Source: Cladopsammia gracilis (lineage: Eukaryota; Cnidaria; Anthozoa; Scleractinia; Dendrophylliidae). From it: DNA of 64,000 nt. Position numbers and translations under genes: made by a program. The notes beneath the pieces were generated by a model. It worked only from the letters and a program-made list of their open reading frames with translations. It did not search any database and was not told where the DNA came from. Within the stretch, counting starts at the first letter, position 1; each line of letters starts with the position of its first letter. Of the stretch, positions 13,101 through 24,400 are shown piece after piece. Where the stretch lies: assembly GCA_022457155.1 (NCBI GenBank), contig JAJGOT010000047.1, forward strand, positions 969,001-1,033,000, given 5' to 3'.

Positions 13101-14562
13101 TTTTTTTTACCTTTGTTTTTATCTGAAATTAGTTTAGTTGGCAGTTGGATTTATTTTAGTCAATACGTGACTTTTCCCCGCGGCTCTTAGGCGTTTTGCT
13201 ACACCCCACCCTCCTCCTTCCTCCAACGCCGCCCCCATGGGTAACACAGATGACCATTACATATCATGGGCTCAATGTTAACAGCCGACCGACCGATCGA
13301 GTGAATTTTGCCCCACCGCTATAACTCGTTCAACGCTTTGTGTATATTCACGAGCTTAAAAACGGACTTTAAAAAGTTCGTCGTCACTGTTACGGCCTCT
13401 CACTGATAAACAGAATTAGATGAGAAAAGTGTCATAATGAACAGAAAGTTTTAAACAATATTAAAATATGATTATCCAGAAAGGAGACACGAAATACTGA
13501 AAATACGAGGCTAGCGTTTTCCGTATTGAGTTGCGGCTTGACCTTAACGGTTTTAGTTATTATTTTGTTCGAAATTCATTGCAGGACATTTCCTTGGATG
13601 AATTTGGAAACGAATTGCCTCCAAAGTTTAAAAGAATCATTGACGAATGCCTGAAGCCGGAGTCGCACCGTCCTGAAATGCACATCGCTCTAAGCATTCT
13701 AAGGAAACTAGAGTTTAACGGCGTGGTGGCTGGAACTGGTCAAACAGGTACATCGTAAAGGCAATTACTCCAATACCTTTAATTTTCGCGCGGATTTTAA
13801 TTCCGTTATTTTCGCGCATTATCAAAGATTCACCAAAATAATTTAAAACCGCTAATTTTAAAAATTTTGATCCACAGAAATAATGTACTTTCGGTAATTT
13901 ACTTTTGTTTTTCTTGTAACCAGCATCCCTAACCATGGAGCATAATAAGGGTTATTAACAAACAGATAGATTTAGTACAAGTTTATTGTTAGGCACGATG
14001 TTAAACCAGTATTTAGTATAATGAACTCTATATCATCCTCAAATGTTTTATTTTGTCAGGTGCGCTGTATGATAACCCAAATGTTTCGCACAGTACTGAC
14101 AGCGATCCTTCATCTTATCCTCTAATAATGAAAGAAATCAGAGAAGATCCCGTGTTGCCGCCAATCACTGACAGCCAATCTGCACAACGATCTTTAGATG
14201 GTATAAATTTGCCTTATCCTCCTCCTGAGAAAGCGTTCGAAGCTGAAGCAATTCCATGTGTCACTGGCAACCAAACTAAACACCAACCTTCAGATGTCAG
14301 TAGTTCGCCTTACCCTCCCTTTGAGAAAGCTTTCAAAGATGATCCGCCAATCTTTGACAACCGATATGAAGAACAACCTTCAGCAAGTGGCGGTAGTTCT
14401 CCATACCCTCCTGTTGTGCAAGCTTTCAAAGATGATCAAACGACTTCATCTTCAGCTGACAACTTATCTGAACAACAATCGTCAGGTGGTAATAGTTCGC
14501 CTTACCCTCCTTTCGAGCAAGCTTTTAAAGATGATCCAACCATTGGCACGACTGGCAATTGA
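10180..14562 (+). CDS. TKL-type protein kinase with C-terminal proline-rich repeats
   Basis: Exons 10180-10394, 10827-11064, 11791-11956, 12889-12995, 13585-13747 and 14060-14562 have AG/GT borders and compatible phases, giving 463 residues; the true N-terminus is not found. The kinase domain is complete: glycine loop IGEGSFGYV, lysine in VAVKILK, alpha-C FEREVDML, catalytic loop MHRDVKPENIF, DFG in KLGDFGLA, activation segment GSYRYMAPEVM, then KKSDVYSFG. RYMAPE plus SDVYSFG is typical of TKL kinases (RIPK/MLK-like), and KPEN indicates Ser/Thr specificity. So it should phosphorylate Ser/Thr in a cytoplasmic signalling role; the substrate is unknown. After the kinase a roughly 170-residue tail repeats SSPYPPxxxAFKDD about every 36 residues (four units). 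The tail ends at a TGA inside what looks like the next repeat unit. RIPK-like identity is a guess; kinase identity is firm. Confidence 0.85.
11429..11640. repeat. Dispersed repeat in kinase intron 2
   Basis: The segment starts with a G-rich block around GGGAGTACTCC and ends with GGGAGTATCTCC and CCCCGGG. It contains GCACATACCTATATAGCT, also found at 62932-62944 in a longer copy. It is a non-coding dispersed repeat, likely non-autonomous. Confidence 0.6.
12150..12375. repeat. Dispersed repeat in kinase intron 3
   Basis: The words TGTGCCGCTGAGACTCTG and CCCAGACTCGCT recur with small changes at 62558-62700. It starts after a poly-G tract at about 12187-12200 and is rich in CCCTACCC/CCCTATxCC words. 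Same family as 11429-11640 and 62518-62985. Confidence 0.65.
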
Positions 14563-15200
14563 TGTGCAAAACAACCAAGAGATGGCAGTAGTTCTCCCTA
14601 TCCTCCTATTGTACACACTTTCAAAGATTTGAAGACCATTGGCACGAATAGCAACCGATCAAGAACAACCTTTAGATGGCAGTAGTTCACCAGTATCCAC
14701 CTATTGTACAAACTTTCAATGATCAAGCGACCCCGTGATTGATCTCATATCCCCCTGCATGACAAACCATCTGAATGTGTCTTCTGTAGAGCAGAGTAGT
14801 TTTAATAACCTCCCTCCGCCTCCACTCCCTCTATTGTGTAATCCTTGATTTCAAAATTGATCAAACTACTCCATCTGGGACTGACAAAACAACTAAACAA
14901 TTCAAAATCCAAAGTCCTTTTGGGTAAGCTTTTAACGATTTTCCAATGACTTCATCTGCCACTGAAAACAGATATGACGGGAACGTCCTTCAGATGGCAG
15001 TAGTTCGCTCCTGTTGTGTCGACTGGAAGCCTTCAGATGACTCAAGAATCCATAACTGGCAATCGATCTTAAGAACAAACTTGGTCGTAGTTAACCTCAC
15101 TCTCCTACTGTGCAAGCGTTCAGAAATGACTGAACACGAGTTTCATCCACGTGGCTGTCACGGCTGACAAGAGATTTGGGGCTAGAACAATCTTCAGCTG
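14563..15200 (+). pseudogene. Decayed repeat units beyond the kinase stop codon
   Basis: After the TGA at 14560-14562 the next unit is still in the same frame and recognisable (SSSPYPPIVHTFKDL). Further units near 14660-14730, 14930-15010 and 15080-15130 keep words such as GATGGCAGTAGTTC and GTGCAAGC but are broken by stops and frameshifts. They are remains of an originally longer repeat tail, now probably 3' untranslated. Confidence 0.7.
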
Positions 15201-15699
15201 ATGACGGTAGTTTATCTGTTAGAGATTATCCCCTATATTACTAGAATTTTTCAGTTACCAAATTATATAGCCAATAACACATCAAACACGAGGAAGGTGT
15301 TTGGATATCTGGTGATACTGACGCTCGTTCGAGTGTTTGATATAGCTTCTCAAACCATTCATAATTCTTGGAGAATTTCAAAGCAATGGTAATTAGTATC
15401 ACATATCCAAAACTATTTCGCGGTAGTGATTTCCTTGTTTTCTCTTTATGAATTACTAATGCCTTTGATAATGGCTGTTAAAAAAATAGTTGAAGAAAGT
15501 TTAATATCTTAATATAACCCGAACATTAACCCATTGTATGCTGGGTTGCTTTGCTTCTCCAGCTACTGACATAATGTACTTGCAAATGAATTTTTAGCTT
15601 AGTGCGACAATAATCCCATGCAATTATCCTTATGGACTGGAAATTTGTCCAAGCTTGAACAACTTCTAGGCGGACGTGTTGATATGGCTAAGACTAAGT

Positions 15700-16305
15700 T
15701 TAACCCTATTCGGCCTTTGGGGGGGGGGGGACAAAGTGCCCGCGCTAACTTTGAACATTCATAACTTCTTTAATATGTATTCAAACGCCATCAAACTTGG
15801 TGACTTTTCCTAAAATTTATCTGGCAACAATTTCGTATGACAATTTTTGATCATGTAACTTGATGTTTCCATGGCAACAAGATTTTTTGACAGCCATGTT
15901 TTTTCAAATTTGCATATTTATACCTTTGAATGAAGAAAAACAATGTTTATTGGTATAACTTTTATATTTTTACGTCATTTAGCGTTTATTTATTGGTTTT
16001 GATTAATTTTGAGTCAATTTGGACGTTTTTTAAGAGGTTTTGAAAAATTTCAAAAATCCAAGATGGCGGATCCAAGATGGCGGCCGTATAACTAATTACT
16101 TAATCACTACGTCATATGACGTCATCGTTCCATTGTGCAGACCGCAAAGGAGACAGTTTTGGACGTACTATGTACCCTGTAGGTTTCATTGTCATAGCCT
16201 TAATGTTCTTGAAGTTACAAGTTTCTGAGCCTGGGGGACACAATCCCCCCCCCCCCCCCCCCCCAGGCTCAGAAACTCAAAAAAGCCCAGGCTGAATAGG
16301 GTTAA
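15700..16305. mobile_element. Non-autonomous piggyBac-like element (606 bp)
   Basis: TTAA (15700-15703) is followed by CCCTATTCGGCC, and the right end reads GGCTGAATAGGG followed by TTAA (16302-16305). TTAA target duplications with CCCT-starting termini are diagnostic of the piggyBac superfamily. No transposase is present. Near the right end is an inner hairpin, AGTTTCTGAGCCTGGGGG ... CCCCAGGCTCAGAAACT, around a poly-C loop (16211-16277). Confidence 0.75.
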
Positions 16306-17624
16306 TGATTTTCTTAGAAAACTGAGGAAATAGTGTAGCAAAGTCAAATTCCAGTGGAATTTTAATCCCATTGACATAACTGGCACTATCATCTTGTGTG
16401 TTAAGTGCATTGTGGGTACCCACCCTTTCAAACAAAAAAAGTTCATGAACCTATTATGACCTATTATTTTATTCTATTTCATCTGCATCTATCTTATCAA
16501 TATCTATTAATATTATTTATATCCAAGCTGGAGAATGTACGTGTTATCGTATTCGACCGATATGGCCAACTTGACTACAAAGTTCTGGCAGTCACAGTGT
16601 TACTGGTCGAGTATCCACTTGGACCCAGTTAAAGCTTCTAATATTCATTAACGCTCCGTTATTATGGTTTCGGGTATCCCGAACAACACTTCCTCCGAGA
16701 CAACTTTACCGAGCGTCAGTGCATGAGGAAACGTTGTCCCTGCTGACAAGTCAAAGTTGACCCTACTTGACTTTGCTTAATTATTCTAAAATAAATTATT
16801 GTTTGTATTATTCCTTTAATTTGATTGGATTTGGTCTATTCTTAATAAAAAATTTCCTCTTTGATTCATTTTTTGGTCCAATACTTGATTTTAAAACCAA
16901 ACGCGACGCCAGTTTTTGATGCCCTGTGCCTTTACCATACATAATTTTTAAGGTGTTCATCCTTGGATTCCCAAAATTGGCAAGATTTAAGTTAAAAGTT
17001 CGTTCATTGTTACTTTGGTTGATATATGGGATTGCCATGACAACCAGGCCAGCTAACCAGCCTTAAAAATTAGGTTCTGATGATTTGCAAAAAATTCAGT
17101 CGATAGATTTTCTCCATCGTTTGCATTTGCCTGTTGTTTAGACTGGTGCAAGAAACTTTTAACATAGATATATATAATAAATCATTGTTTAATGTCTTGA
17201 AGTTCCTCTGTTGAATTCCAATTGTTTTTTAAATGGCCTCCTTGATTGTTTTCGGAAGTATTTTCTTGCCAAATTTCATAAATTCTATCGTCTCTATCAA
17301 CTGGTTCCTTAGAAATTAACGCATTTTCGCGAAAAGCCACCAAAATGCCCAGTTTCCTGTTAACTGCGCATGCGCTGCATTTTACTGGGTTCTCGTGTCA
17401 AGAAGATGAAAAACATACAAATAGGTTGGCTTTACTTCGACCTGGCTTTTTTCATGTGTTGCTATACCAGACCTTTTCAAATACAACAGACTGGATAATT
17501 TTAAGAGGAAAAAATAAGTTTCAAATCAATATCAACAAAAATGAAATAATGGCTTAAAAGAGCTTTGTCATGGGATTTTTATGTTTTGGGGTCAAAACAG
17601 CCCCAAATTAAAATGAAGTACATT
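16306..17624. other. No gene recognised
   Basis: AT-rich spacer with short open frames only. Confidence 0.5.
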
Positions 17625-18131
17625 AGAGCAGTTTTCAATAGGCCATTTGCACGATGACGTCATATGACTACAACTACCAGAATCCTTCAGTTTTTTGTTT
17701 TGTAGTGCAAATTAGGGCTATTGTTATGTAAACCGCTCTGGGATTACAAAATTTAAATAAGGAAGGAAAAACGAAATGAATTCTGGTAGTTGTATTCAAA
17801 TGACGCCATTGTGCAAATGGCCTATTGAGTGTGGTAAAAACCAAAAACCAAAGTAATTACTCTGACCAATCACAGCAGTCGTAAACAATCCAATGAACCA
17901 ATCACAGCGGTCGTAAATAATCCAATGAACCAATCAGAGATCGAAGCAATTACATGTCGGCGGCGCCAAGCGCAGGAAAACGTGTACAGGCAAGTCATGG
18001 TTGGTTTTGGTTTTACTTCTGATTGGTCGAGAAAGTGGCGCGAGATTTTTTAGCCAATCACAAAGCGTAGCAATGCAAAACCAAAGCAATTACTATGTAA
18101 TTACTTTCGACGCTCAATTAAAAACTGCTCT
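17625..18131. mobile_element. MITE, 'GAGCAGTTTTCAAT' family, interrupted
   Basis: Left end AGAGCAGTTTTCAAT and right end ATTAAAAACTGCTCTT are inverted repeats. Words such as AAAACCAAAAACCAAAG, CCAATCACAGC and GATTGGTCGAGAAAGTG recur in the copy at 22541-24807. A second short element (17635-17828) sits just inside the left end. No coding potential. Confidence 0.7.
17635..17828. mobile_element. Short MITE nested in the element above
   Basis: Termini TCAATAGGCCATTTGCAC and GTGCAAATGGCCTATTGA are perfect inverted repeats. A second copy of the family lies at 41429-42117. The internal part holds ACTACAACTACCAGAATCC and its approximate reverse complement. The exact target duplication is uncertain because the termini resemble the host element. 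Confidence 0.75.
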
Positions 18132-18190
18132 TATCAAACAGAAGATACTTATAGAATTACACTAAGATGAAGATATCAAGTGAATTTTCA

Positions 18191-19040
18191 AAGAGAGAAT
18201 AAACCATAATCATGGTTTTGATAGGTTTTCCAAGACAGAAGACGATAAACCACAGGATACCCCGGAGAGAATATATTATAATCAGAGTTTTTGTGAGTTT
18301 CCCAAGACACAAAACGATAAACCACAGGACACCCAAAAGACAATGTATCATAATCAGAGTTTTAGTGAGTTTCCCAAGACACAAGACGATAAACCACAGG
18401 ACACCCAAAAGAGAATATATCATAATCAGAGTTTTCGTGAGTTTTCCAAGACAAAAGACGGTAAACCACAGGAAACCCAAGAGAGAATATATCATAATCA
18501 GAGTTTTAATGAGTTTTCCAAGACACAAGACAATAAAGCACAGGAAACCCAAGAGAGAATATATATAATCAGAGTTTTAATGAGTTTTCCAAGACACAAG
18601 ACAATAAACCACAGGACACCCAAGAGAGAATATATCATAATCAGAGTTTTAATGAGTTTTCCAAGACACAAGACGATAAAACACAGGACACCCAAGAGAG
18701 AATATATCACAATCAGAGTTTTAGTGAGTTTTCCAAGACACAAGACAATAAAACACAGGACACCCAAGAGAGAATATATCATAATCACAGTTTTAGTGAG
18801 TTTTCCAAGACACAAAATAATAAACCACAGGACATCCAAGAGAGAATATATCATAATCATGGTTTTAGCGAGCTTTCCGAGACACAAGCCATAAACCACT
18901 GCAGGACACCCAATAGAGAATATACTATCATCAGACTTTTAGTGAGTTTTCCAAGACACAAGACGATAAACCACAGGACACCCAAGAGAAAATATATCAT
19001 AATCAGAGTTTTAATGAGTTTTCCGAGACACAGGTGATAA
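18191..19040. repeat. 72-bp minisatellite, about 12 copies
   Basis: The unit contains CATAATCAGAGTTTTAGTGA, then TTTCCAAGACACAAGACG, ATAAACCACAGGACACCC and AAGAGAGAATATAT; the phase of ATCAGAG repeats every 72 bases (18281, 18353, 18425, 18497). Because 72 is a multiple of three and the unit has few stops, long frames open on both strands. One unit near 18560 has lost bases and shifts frame. No start context or splice sites support a protein. Confidence 0.9.
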
Positions 19041-19116
19041 ACTTGAAAAAATTGGCCCAATTTTTTCAAGATTGAATCCATTTTCATCCTTGCCATCTGT
19101 AGCCCATTTATGCTTA

Positions 19117-19425
19117 CGATCACATGGCGAATTTCAGCCCAGGCTCATTCTCGACCCCAGAGCTCTGGGGTCGAGAATAGCCCGGGCTGAAGTACAAACA
19201 CAATTATCACTGCGCATACCCAAATTCACTTTTCTGATACGATTACATGGCGAATTTCAACCCGTTTGGCTCGACTAAAAATTCCAGCCCGGTTTCTGAA
19301 ACCGGGCTGGAATTTTCAGCCCGGGCTGAAACTTTGTTCATGTAATCGCTAACTTCATTTTAAGAGGATTTATTTCGGAAGCAGGGCTGAAATCTCAGCC
19401 CGAGCTGAAATTCGCCATGTAATCG
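19117..19425. mobile_element. Inverted-repeat element rich in AGCCCGGGCTGA hairpins
   Basis: Left end CGATCACATGGCGAATTTCA and right end TGAAATTCGCCATGTAATCG are inverted repeats. Inside are nested hairpins: CGACCCCAGAGCTCTGGGGTCG near 19153-19174, and CCAGCCCGG ... CCGGGCTGG near 19287-19311. Non-autonomous; family unknown. Confidence 0.7.
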
Positions 19426-19944
19426 GCCCGTTAGATCACTAGTACAATAATTTGAAACCAAACTGCAAACTGGACCATTATTTTTAGATTTCCACTCATA
19501 TATGTTTTTTGGGCTTTTTAAAGTAACAACAAAATTGTGACATAGCCCCTTTACTATCGGCTCCATTTTTTTTTTTTATGAGGATGTTCAGTTTCCGTAG
19601 TTGCGGCTATTAGGTCTCTGTCCTCATGATCAGCAATAGCCTCTTTAGCGCTACTTCAATGATTCTCCTATCATTTTTTTTTTGTAAACATTGAGCGATG
19701 CGGAGGATGTGGAGAGGGAGGCCCCCTTTTAATTTATTTATTTTTTCGGTATTTTAAGAGCCTGGGTGCTGAAAAGAGAGCTTTCAGCGGAGGACACCTT
19801 TTGGGGTAAAAACGAAGATATTCATCTCCTGAGTTTTAAAATTTTAACTTTTTTTCAATGCAACTTGGCAGGGAGGAAGGGGGCTCCCTGTTATTTGTTT
19901 AATTGATATGGTGCCTCATTTGTTTGGACACTTTCGGACATTTA

Positions 19945-20205
19945 GGGACGGACCATTATTTGGGGGGGGGGGGGGGGGGGTTGGAAAATTTTCGCATGCA
20001 AACATTTTTTTTATATGCGGCACCTGCTGCAAACAATTTATTTTGTGTCTCCGTCCAACTGCTATACTTCCAGCAAACAATTTTTTTCTTTATTATTTTT
20101 GCTTGCATACAATTTATTTCAGTGTTTATAGCCTCTGCAAACAATTTATTTCAAAATTTTCCACCCCCCCCCCCCCCCCCCATCAAAAAAATAATGGTCC
20201 GTCCC
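19945..20205. mobile_element. Harbinger-like MITE (261 bp), copy 1
   Basis: Termini GGGACGGACCATTATTTG and its reverse complement CATTATTTTTTTG-like end (AATAATGGTCCGTCCC) are flanked by TTA on both sides (19942-19944 and 20206-20208). A three-base TTA/TAA duplication with GGG-starting termini fits PIF/Harbinger. A poly-G run near the left end faces a poly-C run near the right end, so the element can fold back. Confidence 0.7.
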
Positions 20206-20399
20206 TTAGTTTTGTTCGACTTTTAAACGTCCGAACATTTTGAATTAAAGCCATCGAAGTTATTTTTTGTTTTGAAAAGTATATTTAATTATTAATATAT
20301 CTTGCGTGATTTTCCCGTTGTGCGTGACAGTGTGGCATTGACGCATGCTCTCGAATTCTCCATCGTTCCAGGTAAAGCAGGAACTGTTGGCGACAGCAG

Positions 20400-20702
20400 C
20401 GAATCACATTGCATTTGGCGTTGTATGTAGTTCGTTGCTTACAGAAAGCGTATCAAGGTAAAATTTCCGTATTTTTGCCCAATACATTAATTATGCTTGC
20501 ATGCGTTATTGGTTTTGCGTTAGGCGTTCTATTATGTCGGCTTTGTTTCAGTTTTAAGAACGTTATGCATAACTAATATATATACGGAAATGTTTCTCTA
20601 TGGTAAGATTTCCGAATAACCCCATACATATTAATCCCGTGGATCTATTATTTGCAGAAGACGCCGAGGAAGTGCGGAAAATCTGTATCTTAAAGCGAAA
20701 TC
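20400..20702 (+). promoter_or_regulatory. Probable 5' leader of the SMPDL3-like gene with a UTR intron
   Basis: A plausible non-coding exon ends at a GTAAAA donor (20457-20462), and an acceptor TTTGCAG at 20651-20657 starts the exon that carries the ATG at 20703. No TATA box or initiator was identified, so the transcription start is not placed. Confidence 0.4.
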
Positions 20703-21413
20703 ATGAAGACGACGCTCGCCATTGTTGTATTTTTCTTGCAATTCAAACCTGTAATCCTGGCAGAAGGTAAACAAACTGGCTGGAGTTGTAGCTTTTTGCG
20801 CGTTCTTTATATTTTACTAATTTATACCAAGGAGTAGTCAGTATCTAATGTAACCTTATTACAAACGAAAGCAGATATATAGGTGATAGGTATTAAAACA
20901 AAACTGGGGAAGAAAGTAATACGCTGCTCGAGCTGCCGATATTTTATATTATAAGACTAGTAAAATATGCAATATTCATGAAGCTTCGCAATAATGTTTG
21001 TTTATTGTTACTTCATTTATTACTCATAAATCGTCATCTTCTTTTCATTCATACACTATTGGTAGCTAAACAATGTTAACAGTGCTAAAACGAATTAGTT
21101 TAAATGACCGAAGGAGCCGCAAAGAAGTGCGATATTCGGTGTACGGAGTATCAGGTATGTTGCGTTACAAGCCCAGGAGGTGAGGTGGTGCGGAATTCTG
21201 ATTTAAAAGTAACACAACTCTTAGTGGTTTTTTGAAAAATGCGGTTTTGGTAATGTTCAGTTTCTAAATTCTAAATTTCCGTAGCCCTTAGGCCTTTTCG
21301 CGCATTTATTTCAATCTACTATTGAGAGATTTGACAGTGCTTTATATAATTTTTAAGTTTTAATAAACAGACATGCCCGATACAACGGACATTATAGCTA
21401 TATTGCTCTCAGA

Positions 21414-21488
<75 letters not shown>

Positions 21489-24400
21489 GTTAACTTCAAT
21501 ACTCTTTCTTTGATTTCCTTTAGCCTTTATTCACATATTAAAGTAAAATGGCTGGAGGCTAACTTCAAAACTCTTTGGTTAATTTAGCCTCCAGGCTCTA
21601 ATGTTAATTCATATTTTATAAGTATTATTATCTGTAGTTTTTCTTGTTTAGTGTGTTCTTGTAAAAATGTACATATCTAATGTATGAGTAAAATAAATTG
21701 ATGGATTGATGGATTGATTGATTGAGTGAGTGAGTGAGTGAGTGAGTGAGTGAGTGAGTGAGTGAGTGAGCGAGCGAGCGAGCGAGCGAGCGAGCGAGTG
21801 AGTGAGTGAGTGGGGGCGAGCGAAAAATGTTGGAGCGAGCGAAGAAAAAACGAGTGGGGACTGGAGATGGAGGGGATCTGAAAGCCTGGAACAGGCTGAC
21901 GTTTAGCCCCCTATCGATCCTAACTGAACCCCTTCTCCAGATTCTTAGATTCTAATATTCCTTTAAAATTATATTAACATATTGTAATGTTTGTAGGAAG
22001 TTTTTGGCAGGTTACAGACTTCCATTATGACAAGACCTACCAGATGTCAACTGACCCGGACAAGATTTGCAACTCCCAGACTCCTAACACCCAGAAGCCC
22101 AGTACAGCGGGAAGTTGGGGAGACTGTTTGTGCGATTCTCCGTGGAGGCTCATTAACTCTTCAGTCTTTGCTATGAGGGATATTGAACCTAATCCAGATT
22201 TCATTATTTGGACAGGGTGAGATTTCAGTTATTAGACGCGTCATGCCAGTTGCACAAGGTTACGTAGTTCTGTCGTCAATTTTAGTTCGTTTTGACAGCA
22301 CTGCAAACCACTGGGTAGTCATTTAGCAGCCATTTTATTTACTAATGAAACGTTGATGCCAGAAAGATTTAGTCTTGAAAGTGGAACCCCTTTTGACGGA
22401 TTGGTTATCCCGCCACTCCAAGCGTAATGTGGTATTCGGATCGGTGAACAAGTGTATCCCGTGTTGTACCGTGTCTGCTCACACTATAATGCACGGTAAA
22501 CTGTGAAATAGTCGAAATTAACTCTAACATCCTAGATTTAGAGCGGTTTTCAATTGAGTGTCGTAAAACCAAAACCAAAAGTTAAAATCACTCTGGCCAA
22601 TCATAACAGATGCAGACAATCCAATGAAGCAATTAGAACTCGAAGCAAATACATGTAGCAGGCGTCAAGCGCAGGAAAACGCGTGCGAGCACAGGTAAAC
22701 CAAGCACAATATGCGAGTAGGGAAACTGGGTACTAAAATTGAGCTTTGTTTAGCTTTGTTTTGCTTTGCAACATTTGCGAAAATTTCTGCACGAAATTTA
22801 TAACTTTTCTCTTAAAAAGTACAAATGAAGTTTGAAATAAAGTGTTAACATGTAACCTGGTGTATTTGTTTGTTCATTGGGTCCCTCCATGGCCTGTATT
22901 TGAGTATTTTCTTCCATGCGCTACATCATGTATAAATATAAGACAAGGTTGGAAAGTATTTTGGTCGAGTCGACTAGGCCGCGCAAGAAAACGCGGTCGA
23001 TGAAATGCAAGAAAAACACACATTGTCCCTGTATCCCCGTATTAAACAAGATCGATAGTTGCGCCAACTTTTTCCGTAATTTTATTGCCAAGAACTCACA
23101 TTTTCGAGACGCAACCCAACGCCGAACTTCACCATCTCGCTCGACGATGGCGGCCATTAGCCGTGAGGACGAAAAGTGGCTACAACCTCGATCCCGCGAG
23201 AAGATTTTCTCCCCCACTACCGGTACGCACCGCCGACCATTTCAGCACGCGCCTCCACCGGGTAAGTAAACTTTTCGCAGCAGTGAAAACCCCTTGAAAT
23301 GGCGATCTTGCGATTTTTGCAACTCAGCTTTGTGTATTTTTTTTTCCGGTTGTCAGGCCGAAGGTTTTAGCGAAAGTTTTTTGATAAAGCAGCGTTGGAT
23401 CAAAAAAAAGGTTATGTTGTGTGGTTTTTAACAGTACAGCGTTTTCTTCACTTCAGTTCCTTCAAAGAGATCGATATGGCGAGGTAAAAACTTACGTGCT
23501 CAACAGAGTTGTTATAATTAGCTCATCCTATTTATTACATTAACTGATAAGGCCGTACACTGTTCACGAAAACATTGACTGTTTTGAATAAGCCATGTTA
23601 AGCAAAATAGTGCATCACTGATATTGGGGCAAAACATGGCGAAAATTCAAAGTTTTCAGAGGGAACTCAATGTCAGAAATCGCTTGTTTATATTTCTTTC
23701 AAGAATTATAGTCGATAGCCGACCTTTCGAAACATATCAAAAGATGAAGATTTTGAGATTTAGGGGCTTCAAATTTGCGGTAGAGGCTGAAAATAATTTT
23801 GTTTTCATGCAAACATCTGCATCTGTAAGTCTAATTTAGCGGCGATCGATCGCATAGATGTTAAGATAAAGTGGCCAGAACATTATTTTTTTACATCCCC
23901 CCTGAGATGTCTGCCGGCTTCCTATTTATTCCAGAACAAGTTTAAGACAATATCTCACTTACCCAGAGAGGAAAGTTTCGGTAAACGAAAGCAACGGATC
24001 AAACTTCAACTTAGCATTCTCCGTGTAAACCTTTGAAGACCCGCCATTTTTATTCAAGGGCTTTTCACTGCTGCGAAAAGTTTACTTACCCGGTGGAGGC
24101 GCGTGGTGAAATGGTCGGCGGTGCGTACCGGTAGTGGGGGAGAAAATCTTCTCGCGGGATCGAGGTTGTAGCCACTTTTCGTCCTCACGGCTAATGGCCG
24201 CCATCGTCGAGCGAGATGGTGAAGTTCGGCGTTGGGCTGCGTCTCGGAAATGTGAGTTCTTGGCAATAAAACTACGGAAAAAGTTGGCACAACTATCGAT
24301 CTTGTTTAATACGGGGATACAGGGACAATGTGTGTTTTTCTTGCATTTCATCGACCGCGTTTTCTTGCGCGGCCTAGTCGACTCGACCAAAATACTTTCC

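Noticed and set aside
18157..18899. Hydrophobic multi-repeat protein on the minus strand
   Set aside because: The frame exists only because the 72-bp unit is a multiple of three; one unit is frameshifted and no exon signals are present. Kept as a finding, not as a gene.
19903..20243. Overlapping open frames of about 110 codons
   Set aside because: They lie in the Harbinger-like MITE and include poly-G/poly-C translations (GGGGG, PPPPP).
22916..23269. 117-codon frame, also present inverted at 24082-24435
   Set aside because: It lies in the arms of the fold-back element, has no known domain, and the opposite strand is equally open. Treated as arm sequence.
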